From an uncultured Bacteroidaceae bacterium (GTDB lineage Bacteria > Bacteroidota > Bacteroidia > Bacteroidales > Bacteroidaceae), in NCBI GenBank assembly GCA_934293005.1, contig CAKQYA010000018.1:1-56333 (forward strand): a stretch of DNA of 56,333 nucleotides. The letters run 5' to 3'. A program made the position numbers and the translations under genes. This document shows positions 17,020 through 24,811 of the stretch, piece after piece; position 1 is the first letter of the stretch, and each line of letters begins with the position of its first letter. The notes below the pieces were generated by a model. It was not told the origin of the DNA. It was given only the letters and a program-made list of their open reading frames with translations, and did not search any database.

Positions 17020-18432
17020 ATGGCAACAGAAACGAAGACACAAGAAGCCTCGGGATTCTACAAACTCAGTTGGCTTCAGCGAATCGGCTTTGGTTCGGGT
17101 GACCTTGCCCAGAACCTCATCTTTCAGGTGACATGCATGTACCTGCTATTTTTCTATACTGACATCTACGGACTCAATGAGGTTGACGTGTCAGTCATGT
17201 TTCTGGTGGGAAACATAGCAAATGTAATATGGGATCCTATAGTAGGCACTCTCATCGACAAGAGCAATCCCAAGCTTGGCAAATACCGTTCATACCTCGT
17301 GTATGTAGGCATTCCACTCTCAGGCTTTGCCATTCTTTGTTTTTGGGATGGCTATGCTCCATCGCTTCTATATGCGTACGTTACATATATAGCGATGACA
17401 TTGCTCTACACTTTCATCAATGTGCCATACGGAGCGCTAAACTCTGCGTTGACACGCGACACGAATGAGATAACAATCCTCACTTCTGTGCGCATGTTCT
17501 TGGCCAACTGTGGCGGTCTGGCTGTAGGTTCAGGCCTGCCACTCCTCATAGCTCATTTTACCAATGAGAAGAGCGAAGGACTTCCTAAAGATCCTAAAGC
17601 ATGGTTCATCACAATGGCGATATACGGTGTAGTAGGACTTCTATTGCTCCTTTTCTGCTTCTCTCAATGCAAGGAGAGAGTGGTAATGGATGCTAAAGAG
17701 AGCGAAGAAGTGAAAGTAAGCGACCTCTTCACCGAATTTGTGCGCAACAAACCTCTGCGCATCATAGCCCTGTTCTTTATCACAGCCTTCGCCATGATGT
17801 CTATAGGCAATGCCGCTGGCGCATATTTCGTCAACAGCAACCTGCATGGCACACCCGAACAGCTCTCTCTGTTCATGGGACTCGGCTCTGCACCTGCATT
17901 CATATTCATGCCCCTCGTGCCAGCAATAAAAAGGGCCATAGGCAAAAGAAACATGTTCTTCGCCTTCCTTGGCATTGCCATAATCGGCATGGCAGCTCTC
18001 TACATCATTGCCAAGATGGATAATCCTAACATGATTCTCATCTACATAGCACAGTTCATCAAGAGCACTGGCGTTATCGTAGCCACTGGATATATGTGGG
18101 CACTTGTGCCAGAAGTCATATCATACGGTGAATACACAAGTGGCAAGCGCATCGCTGGCATTGTCAACGCTCTCACAGGCCTATTCTTCAAGGCAGGCAT
18201 GACCCTCGGCAGCGTGGTCGCTCCAGCCGTACTCGCTTATGTGTGCTACGACAAGACAACCGTGATGCAGACACCTCTGGCGGAGGAAGGAATCTTATGG
18301 CTCGTATGTGTCATTCCTGCTTTTCTTCTTGCCATCGCTATGATAATTATCTCTAAATATGAACTCACAGACGAGAAGATTGACGAAATCAACAAGGCTA
18401 TAGAGGCAAGAGCCAAAGAAAACAAACAATAG
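17020..18432 (+). CDS. GPH-family sugar:cation symporter (probable xyloside transporter)
   Basis: A 470-residue, 12-helix MFS protein of the glycoside-pentoside-hexuronide group. The N-terminal block FGSGDLAQNLIFQVTCMYLLFFYTDIYGL and the following IWDPIVGTLIDKSNPKLGKYRSYL loop are typical of XynP/XylP/MelB relatives, with the acidic residues of the cation site in helix 2 and the loop. The sugar is inferred from neighbours: GH10 xylanase, GH43 and xylulokinase follow on the same strand, so xylo-oligosaccharides are the likely cargo. MATETK at 17020 is chosen because family homology starts soon after; an ATG at 16949 in another frame is spurious. First gene of the cluster. Confidence 0.88.
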   Translation: MATETKTQEASGFYKLSWLQRIGFGSGDLAQNLIFQVTCMYLLFFYTDIYGLNEVDVSVMFLVGNIANVIWDPIVGTLIDKSNPKLGKYRSYLVYVGIPLSGFAILCFWDGYAPSLLYAYVTYIAMTLLYTFINVPYGALNSALTRDTNEITILTSVRMFLANCGGLAVGSGLPLLIAHFTNEKSEGLPKDPKAWFITMAIYGVVGLLLLLFCFSQCKERVVMDAKESEEVKVSDLFTEFVRNKPLRIIALFFITAFAMMSIGNAAGAYFVNSNLHGTPEQLSLFMGLGSAPAFIFMPLVPAIKRAIGKRNMFFAFLGIAIIGMAALYIIAKMDNPNMILIYIAQFIKSTGVIVATGYMWALVPEVISYGEYTSGKRIAGIVNALTGLFFKAGMTLGSVVAPAVLAYVCYDKTTVMQTPLAEEGILWLVCVIPAFLLAIAMIIISKYELTDEKIDEINKAIEARAKENKQ

Positions 18433-18636
18433 CCTTATAGCCCCATAGCAAGCATCGGCAGCAATGGCACTGGACTTATCCCATAAAGACCAAAGCTGCA
18501 GATGCCTGCTATCGGAGTTAAAGGCCGGGTTTGCCAAAGCATTACTAAACAAGATAATGGCATTGCATCTCACTTAAACTTTTATACTTTCTATTTATGA
18601 TTGCATCATAGCATCATTACAGTATAATCAGCCACG

Positions 18637-18678
18637 TTAATAACATAATTAGCTATATTAATAACATAATCATCCATA
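18637..18678 (+). repeat. Two tandem 21-base repeats upstream of the xylanase gene
   Basis: TTAATAACATAAT begins both units (18637-18657 and 18658-18678), each followed by an eight-base arm (TAGCTATA, CATCCATA). A poorer third unit may precede (TATAATCAGC near 18621). The array ends eight bases before the GH10 start codon. Exact 21-base phasing, two helical turns, suggests an operator or activator site; no regulator gene is present here. Confidence 0.45.
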
Positions 18679-18685
18679 TTTAAAC

Positions 18686-19891
18686 ATGAAAACGTTCATA
18701 TCTACCTTAGCATTAGCCATCTGCACAACCAACATCAACGCCCAATCTCTCCAGCACGCATACAGAGACTTTCTGCGTGTGGGAGTAAGCGTAAACCAAT
18801 GGCAGGTCAAAGCTGAAGAAAAAGTAAAAGAAGGAATATCATACTCAGGAGCATACAAGACAGACCAGACAGCCGACTACCCACTCATAGCCCAACACTT
18901 CGGATGGGTCGTTCCTGAAAACTGCATGAAATGCGAAGTCATTCATCCTGAGGAGGGAGTGTACGACTTCACCCTTGCCGACCAACTGGTAGACAAAGCT
19001 CTGGCCAACGGACAGAAGGTCATAGGACACTGCCTCATATGGCACTCACAATGTGCTCCATGGTTCTTTACCGATGACAACGGCAATCAGGTTTCGGCCG
19101 ATGTGTTGAGGAAGCGCATTAAAGACCACATTTACACTATAGTATCTCATTTCCGCGGCCGCATCGTAGGATGGGATGTCGTCAACGAGGCTTTTGAGGA
19201 CAACGGCACACTGCGCAAAAGCATGTTCTACAAGATTCTTGGAGAGGATTTCATTCCTTTGGCCTTCCAATATGCCCATGAAGCCGACCCCAATCTGGAG
19301 CTGTATTACAACGACTACTCTATGAACAAGGCCAAGAAACTTGATGGCGTAATCAACTTTTTCCGTCCGCTCATAGCCAAAGGAATGCGCATCGACGCCA
19401 TAGGCATGCAGGCGCACATGATTTACGGCGACACCGACTATATTTCTGAATACACACGCTCCATCAATGAGATTGCAAAATTGGGGCTGAAGGCTCAATT
19501 CACAGAACTTGACCTCACCATGCTTCCAAACCCATTCGGTTTCTCAGGAGCCAACATCAGCGACAATGCTGCATACAAAGAGTCGATGGACCCATACAAA
19601 AATGGATTGCCTGCAGAAAAGCAGGCACAGTTTGACGAGTTCTGGCTCGACTTCTTCCAGATGCTGATGAACAACAAAGACAAGGTGAACCGTGTCAACT
19701 TCTGGTGCATGAATGATGCCAACTCATGGCGCAACGACTTTCCTATCCACGGACGCACAGACTATGCCACACTCTTTGACAGACAGTCAAAACCTAAGCC
19801 AACAGTGGCAAAGCTCATCGAATTAGGCGAAACAGGCAAACGCCCTGCTCCCGCCCCTGTGAAGCTTTCAAAGAAAAAGGTGAAGAAATAA
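18686..19891 (+). CDS. Endo-1,4-beta-xylanase, GH10
   Basis: A 401-residue retaining xylanase cleaving the beta-1,4 xylan backbone. A signal peptide is visible (MKTFISTLALAICTTNINAQS; cleavage near residue 20), so it acts in the periplasm or outside. Catalytic residues are clear: acid/base E168 in VGWDVVNEAFED and nucleophile E274 in AQFTELDLTM. HCLIWHSQCAPWF and FWCMNDANSWRNDFP are further GH10 blocks. It is a single catalytic domain with no binding module; the tail is Lys-rich. Second gene of the xylan cluster, 254 bases after the symporter, so it may have its own promoter near the 21-base repeats. Confidence 0.95.
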   Translation: MKTFISTLALAICTTNINAQSLQHAYRDFLRVGVSVNQWQVKAEEKVKEGISYSGAYKTDQTADYPLIAQHFGWVVPENCMKCEVIHPEEGVYDFTLADQLVDKALANGQKVIGHCLIWHSQCAPWFFTDDNGNQVSADVLRKRIKDHIYTIVSHFRGRIVGWDVVNEAFEDNGTLRKSMFYKILGEDFIPLAFQYAHEADPNLELYYNDYSMNKAKKLDGVINFFRPLIAKGMRIDAIGMQAHMIYGDTDYISEYTRSINEIAKLGLKAQFTELDLTMLPNPFGFSGANISDNAAYKESMDPYKNGLPAEKQAQFDEFWLDFFQMLMNNKDKVNRVNFWCMNDANSWRNDFPIHGRTDYATLFDRQSKPKPTVAKLIELGETGKRPAPAPVKLSKKKVKK

Positions 19892-20002
19892 AGCTGACTT
19901 TTCCACACAAACGATACATGCTCATACACAACTAAGAGAAAACGCCTGAGCAAGTTTGCTAAACAAAAGAAACTTAATAACCATCTAACAATTATAGAAA
20001 CT

Positions 20003-21043
20003 ATGGCAACAAAAAAAAGATACCTGTTCCCGACCGACTACATGGCCGACCCTTCCGTTCATATCTTCAACGGAAAAATATACATCTATCCAAGTCACGA
20101 CTGGGAGGCTTCTAATGTCGAGAATGACAATGGCGACCAATATATAATGAAAGACTACCACGTTCTCTCTATTGACGGTGACCCCATGACAGGCACTGTG
20201 ACCGACCATGGATGCGTGCTCCGACAAGAAGATATCCCATGGGCAGGACGCCAGCTATGGGACTGTGATGTGCAGGAATATGAGACAGAGGTCCCTACAA
20301 ATGCGCAGGAACAAGCAGAAGGCATGGGTTTCAGTAAGAAGGTCAAGAGATATGTCATGTATTTCCCTCTCAAAGACCGCAACGATGTGTTCCATTGGGG
20401 CATAGCCATAGCAGACAATCCTGCAGGCCCATTTATTCCACAACCAGCACCTGTGCCTGGCAGCTACAGCATCGACATGTGCGCTTACCGCGATGATGCC
20501 GATGGAGAGACTTATGTATATTTCGGCGGCCTTTGGGGCGGACAGCTGCAGCGATACAAAGATAATATACATCTTGAAACGCCACACCTTCCTGAGGGTA
20601 AAGAAGATGCTCTTCCAAGCCGTTGCGTGCGTCTCACCAAAGATGGCATGAACTTTGCAGAAGCTCCTCGTCCAATTCTTGTAGTCGATGATAATGGCAA
20701 TCCTCTCAAAGCCGACGATCCTCACCGTTTCTTCGAAGCTTCATGGATGCACAAGTATAATGGTAAATATTACTTCTCCTACTCCACTGGCGACAGTCAT
20801 CTGCTATGCTATGCTGTGGGCGACAACCCTTACGGTCCTTTCACATACAAGGGAGTAATACTCACTCCTGTGGTAGGTTGGACCACACACCATGCCATTC
20901 TCCAATATGATGGCAAATGGTACCTTTTCCATCACGACTCAGTGCCATCTGGTGGCAAATCATGGCTCCGCAGCCTGAAGGTGTGCGAGATTGAATACGA
21001 CAAAGATGGCAATATAAAGACCATTGATGGCATGGACGAATAA
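20003..21043 (+). CDS. GH43 family glycoside hydrolase (beta-xylosidase / arabinofuranosidase)
   Basis: A 346-residue five-bladed propeller enzyme. The general base is D16 in TDYMADPSVHIFNGKIY, the pKa-modulating Asp is D158 in YSIDMCAYRD, and the general acid is E245 in FFEASWMHKYNGKYYFSYS. No signal peptide is present (MATKKRYLFP), so it should act in the cytoplasm on xylo-oligosaccharides imported by the adjacent GPH symporter. This matches the xylanase/GH43/transporter clusters described in ruminal Prevotella. Xylosidase versus arabinofuranosidase activity cannot be separated from sequence alone. Confidence 0.92.
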   Translation: MATKKRYLFPTDYMADPSVHIFNGKIYIYPSHDWEASNVENDNGDQYIMKDYHVLSIDGDPMTGTVTDHGCVLRQEDIPWAGRQLWDCDVQEYETEVPTNAQEQAEGMGFSKKVKRYVMYFPLKDRNDVFHWGIAIADNPAGPFIPQPAPVPGSYSIDMCAYRDDADGETYVYFGGLWGGQLQRYKDNIHLETPHLPEGKEDALPSRCVRLTKDGMNFAEAPRPILVVDDNGNPLKADDPHRFFEASWMHKYNGKYYFSYSTGDSHLLCYAVGDNPYGPFTYKGVILTPVVGWTTHHAILQYDGKWYLFHHDSVPSGGKSWLRSLKVCEIEYDKDGNIKTIDGMDE

Positions 21044-21081
21044 ACAAAAAAGAAGAAATATATTAACGCACAAAAATCACA

Positions 21082-22557
21082 ATGTATTTACTTGGTTACG
21101 ACATAGGCACATCATCGGTCAAAGCTTCCATCGTTGATGCAGCTACAGGACAGACAGTGGCAAGCGCGCAATATCCTGACACGGAGGCTCCAATCACATC
21201 AAAGCAAGCAGGCTGGGCAGAACAAGAACCAGAGATGTGGTGGGACGAACTGAAACAGGCCACAAAGCGTGTGGCAGAGAAAACTGGCTCACTCAACGAC
21301 GTAGCAGCCATAGGCATATCCTATCAGATGCATGGCCTGGTATGTGTAGACAAAGAAGGCAAACCTCTCCGCCCATCTATCATTTGGTGCGACGGACGCG
21401 CTGTGCCTTACGGCAATGCTGCCTTTGAAGCTATCGGAGGCGAAAAATGTCTTGAGCATCTTCTAAATTCTCCTGGCAACTTCACTGCTGCCAAACTGGC
21501 TTGGGTGAAAGACAATGAGCCAGACATATATGCCAAGATTGACAAGATAATGCTTCCTGGCGACTACATAGCTCTCCGATTAAGCGGTGGCGACAAGAAG
21601 ACCACTATCTCGGGACTGTCAGAAGGCATGTTTTGGGACTTTAAAAACAATGAGGTGAGCAAAGACATTCTCAACTTCTATGGATTCTCTGAAGACATCA
21701 TATCAGATATCGTGCCAACCTTCTCCATTCAGTCAAGAGTGTGCAAATCTGTAGCTGACGAACTTGGCATTCCTGCAGGAACACCCATATCTTATCGTGG
21801 CGGCGACCAGCCAAACAATGCCCTGTCTCTTAACGTGATGAAACCAGGAGAGATAGCTGCCACAGGAGGCACATCTGGCGTGGTCTATGGTGTGCTCGGT
21901 GAAGTCAATTACGACAAACTCTCACGCGTTAACACATTCGCCCATGTCAACCACAACCAGCCAGACACCCGTTTGGGAGTGCTTCTCTGTATCAATGGCA
22001 CAGGCATCCTCAATGCATGGATGAAGCGTACCGTGGCTCCCGAAGGCATATCATACGGTGAAATGAACGACATGGCAGAAAGTGTACCAGTAGGTGCAGA
22101 AGGTCTGTCCATCATTCCTTTCGGCAATGGAGCTGAGCGTGTGCTTCAGAATGATAATCCTGGAGCATCCATACACGGAATAAACTTCAACATCCACACA
22201 AAGGCACACATGCTGCGCGCAGCACAGGAAGGCATTGCCTTTTCTTTCGCCTACGGCATGGATATCATGTCAAAGATGGGCATGCAGATCAAGACTATCA
22301 AAGCAGGACATGCCAACTTGTTCCTATCACCACTCTTCCGCCGCACTCTCGCCTCTGTCACAGGAGCAACAATCGAACTATACGAGACTGACGGTTCTGT
22401 AGGAGCAGCATATGGAGCAGGCATAGGCGCAGGCATATACAAGAATAGCGATGAAGCCTTCAAGACTCTGAAGCATATTGACACTATACAGCCTGAATGC
22501 GACTGTGAACCATACAAGGCTGCTTACAATCTATGGGTAGAGAGACTTGGAAAATGA
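21082..22557 (+). CDS. xylB: Xylulokinase
   Basis: A 491-residue FGGY-family kinase phosphorylating D-xylulose, the entry to the pentose phosphate pathway. The ATP-fold start MYLLGYDIGTSSVKASIVDA, the substrate Asp block SIIWCDGRAVP, the GISYQMHGLV motif typical of XylB, and the C-terminal GAAYGAGIGAGIY are all present. It follows the GH43 gene by 38 bases and ends the cluster at a strong terminator (22583-22629). A xylose isomerase is not in the window and must be encoded elsewhere if xylose is used. Confidence 0.93.
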   Translation: MYLLGYDIGTSSVKASIVDAATGQTVASAQYPDTEAPITSKQAGWAEQEPEMWWDELKQATKRVAEKTGSLNDVAAIGISYQMHGLVCVDKEGKPLRPSIIWCDGRAVPYGNAAFEAIGGEKCLEHLLNSPGNFTAAKLAWVKDNEPDIYAKIDKIMLPGDYIALRLSGGDKKTTISGLSEGMFWDFKNNEVSKDILNFYGFSEDIISDIVPTFSIQSRVCKSVADELGIPAGTPISYRGGDQPNNALSLNVMKPGEIAATGGTSGVVYGVLGEVNYDKLSRVNTFAHVNHNQPDTRLGVLLCINGTGILNAWMKRTVAPEGISYGEMNDMAESVPVGAEGLSIIPFGNGAERVLQNDNPGASIHGINFNIHTKAHMLRAAQEGIAFSFAYGMDIMSKMGMQIKTIKAGHANLFLSPLFRRTLASVTGATIELYETDGSVGAAYGAGIGAGIYKNSDEAFKTLKHIDTIQPECDCEPYKAAYNLWVERLGK

Positions 22558-22582
22558 CAATTACAGAAAATGACAAAAAGAA

Positions 22583-22629
22583 CAACACCTTTAAGACGGT
22601 TTTATCGTCTTAAAGGTGTTGCTCTTTTT
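22583..22629 (+). terminator. Strong terminator closing the xylan cluster
   Basis: A perfect 16-base stem, CAACACCTTTAAGACG (22583-22598) with CGTCTTAAAGGTGTTG (22606-22621), seven-base loop, then CTCTTTTT. An AAAAAG run upstream gives a short U-tract in the minus direction, so it can also serve the convergent gene at 22669. Confidence 0.9.
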
Positions 22630-22630
22630 A

Positions 22631-22647
22631 TCCCAAATCGGTCATTA
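22631..22647. repeat. Family B dispersed repeat copy
   Basis: TCCCAAATCGGTCATTA, the reverse complement of the family B core, between the terminator and the end of the convergent minus-strand gene. Confidence 0.55.
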
Positions 22648-22668
22648 AACCTATAGAGGTTAAGAACT

Positions 22669-23241
22669 TCAATCTTTATTCTTTTTCTTACCAAACATTC
22701 CTTTCACCTTTCCGAATGCCTTCTGCGCTGTGCCCTTCACCTTGTCTGCCACGCTCTCTGCGGCATTTTCAGGTCTCAAGTCCGACACATTAGCTGCAGC
22801 AGGCACAGAAGAAGAAGCAACACTTGCTTTCACGCCTTGATCTACAGGGTTACCTGCGAGTTCGTTGAAATATCTATACAATCTATTATCCTCATCCACA
22901 TCACCAGAAGATATGGAAACAGGACTTGTTGACTTTTGCATGTATTTACCCGATATTGACAGTTCTTTTGGCACATTAGCTTCGTTAAGCGTAATCACCA
23001 CGTTGTATGAATCATCTGAACCCTTATCTTTATTGCGCAAGGTGAATGTTTCCTTATTGCCTGCCTTCTTATAATTCAAAATGTCATAACATGGGTCATC
23101 ATCACCCTCCATCCAATAGAGTTTCTTATTGCGGTCTATGACATTACGTCCAACGGTCTGCGTATAGAGCAACTGTATCTGCGCTGAAGCCGACATGGAG
23201 AAAGCAAGGAAGATAACTGAGAAAATGTGTTTCTTTTTCAT
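22669..23241 (-). CDS. Secreted protein of unknown function
   Basis: 190 residues from MKKKHIFSVIFLAFSMSASAQ (start at 23241; an MIM extension to 23247 is possible). A classical signal peptide ends at SASAQ. The middle segment (LLYTQTVGRNVIDRNKKLYWMEGDDDPCYDILNY) alternates like a small beta domain; the C-terminal third is low-complexity, Ala/Val then Lys/Gly-rich (QKAFGKVKGMFGKKKNKD). I do not recognise the family. It is monocistronic, between a terminator and a family B repeat pair. Confidence 0.7.
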   Translation of the reverse strand: MKKKHIFSVIFLAFSMSASAQIQLLYTQTVGRNVIDRNKKLYWMEGDDDPCYDILNYKKAGNKETFTLRNKDKGSDDSYNVVITLNEANVPKELSISGKYMQKSTSPVSISSGDVDEDNRLYRYFNELAGNPVDQGVKASVASSSVPAAANVSDLRPENAAESVADKVKGTAQKAFGKVKGMFGKKKNKD

Positions 23242-23247
23242 AATCAT

Positions 23248-23580
23248 AAAGCGTTTAGAATTGTTGGTAGTAATAAATTAGTAAAAACATGTGTTCAAGA
23301 CATTAAACTCTATCATTCAAAAAATCATGAAACATATTTGATTGCAAATATAAATAAAAAAACAAATACAGCAGCCAAAGAACAAAAAAATAATCACTTT
23401 AACATGATTTTCTCTCCTTGCTGCTGTAATTATCATGCATATAAATAAAAAAGCATTTTGATTTTTTTCATTCATCACACATGAATAAAAGGGAAAGGTT
23501 TGACCCACAATCGGTCATTAGGCCTAAACAGAATTATCAAGACATTATAGATTCTTTTCAAATCTAATGACCTATTTGGG
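23248..23580. other. A/T-rich intergenic region with a family B repeat pair
   Basis: It separates the unknown secreted gene from the end of the porin gene. It holds A/T-rich sequence with no ORF and, at its right end, the family B inverted pair (23503-23584). No promoter with both Bacteroidetes elements was identified for the gene at 22669. Confidence 0.5.
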
Positions 23581-23584
23581 TTAA
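23503..23584. repeat. Family B inverted-repeat pair (about 80 bases)
   Basis: ACCCACAATCGGTCATTAGG (23503-23522) faces TCTAATGACCTATTTGGGTT (from 23563); the two are imperfect reverse complements with about 40 A/T-rich bases between. The right arm overlaps the stop of the porin gene. Confidence 0.6.
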
Positions 23585-24675
23585 AACCTCACATACAATT
23601 CTGCCCATACTTCATTATAGTCGCAATCTGCGCTCAAACGGTCGTGCACATAATTATATTGCACCTGCATAATGAGGTTTTTATGCAAACGCACATTAGG
23701 TATGACAGAATACATTGTGCGCATAGAATCCCAGTTGCCCTGATTCCTGTAAGCATCATACTTCACATTCATCTTCAGCCAATCATTGCATGGAACCCCT
23801 ACAATGGCATACCAACCGTCAGCACGTCCTGTGCCCGAAAAAGAATCTGAATCATTGTCATAGTCGCTAATATTATAACCTTGAGAATGCGCATATTCAG
23901 CCCTGGCCGTCCAACCATTATGTTCATATTTCATAGCTGCAGCCCAACGATTACGATCTACTGTGACACCACTGCTGCAGTAATTGCCCGTCCATCCAAA
24001 TAAACCCACGTAGAGATCTTTGACAGGCTGCACTTGGACTGTGCCAAGGAAATCTTTGCGTGCATTCACATCTGATGTGTTGATGCCCTGGCCATTCATC
24101 ATCTGCAACTGATAATGTACGTATCTATGGCCATCGCTTTTCGATGGGAAAAGGTCACCCTGAACCTGTATGCCCTGATCTCGTCCACCGTTAGCAACAC
24201 CATTCTCAATGCTGCCAACACCAGCAAGCTCACGCGTCACCTGCGCATAGTCACCAGCACCCACATCAAAAGGATTATATGGGTTCTCAAAGAGGAAAGC
24301 ACGCTTAAACTGGCCTACCTTAATCATACATTCCTTGTTCTTGGTCCATTCAACGAAATAGTCCTTCATATGAAACTTAGAATTGCTCACTTGAACCTGC
24401 ACCCTATACTTAAAATCATTAAGGATAGTACCATCTACATAAGCACGTACCAACCGCTGACTAAAGCCTGTGCCGCCATGCTTGCCATCTTGGTCTGAAT
24501 AAGTGTATTTACCAATAAAATATCCACCAAATTTTGGCACACTGGCATAATCTTTCAAACTGCGTCCCATCAATGGACTTTTTGCCTCGTTGTGTTCACA
24601 GCTCACATCCGTCTGCGCTAATGAATGCATCGCCACACTTCCTGCCAGAACAGCAGAAATGACCATCTTTCTCAT
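23581..24675 (-). CDS. Outer-membrane porin, phosphate-selective porin O/P type
   Basis: 364 residues with a signal peptide (MRKMVISAVLAGSVAMHSLAQ). The mature protein is a continuous series of amphipathic strands (FGGYFIGKYTYSDQDG, KYRVQVQVSNSKFHMKDYFVEWT, MIKVGQFKRAFLFENPYNPFD, NLIMQVQYNYVHDR), ending in a terminal aromatic strand, EVWAELYVRF, as expected for BAM-inserted barrels. The motif combination fits the OprO/OprP-like porin family of Bacteroidales; real anion selectivity is not implied. The start codon is followed upstream by an AAGTAAATGTTCAA sequence related to family A. Confidence 0.85.
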   Translation of the reverse strand: MRKMVISAVLAGSVAMHSLAQTDVSCEHNEAKSPLMGRSLKDYASVPKFGGYFIGKYTYSDQDGKHGGTGFSQRLVRAYVDGTILNDFKYRVQVQVSNSKFHMKDYFVEWTKNKECMIKVGQFKRAFLFENPYNPFDVGAGDYAQVTRELAGVGSIENGVANGGRDQGIQVQGDLFPSKSDGHRYVHYQLQMMNGQGINTSDVNARKDFLGTVQVQPVKDLYVGLFGWTGNYCSSGVTVDRNRWAAAMKYEHNGWTARAEYAHSQGYNISDYDNDSDSFSGTGRADGWYAIVGVPCNDWLKMNVKYDAYRNQGNWDSMRTMYSVIPNVRLHKNLIMQVQYNYVHDRLSADCDYNEVWAELYVRF

Positions 24676-24811
24676 TGTCTCGTTTTAAAGTAAATGTTCA
24701 AAAAAATAAAAAAAGGATTCAAGAGTTCATCCACCGTACCCAAACAAATTAGGATTGAGCACGGCAAATGAAAATCTTGAAATCCTGCTGAATATTATGT
24801 CTGTTTTCTTT

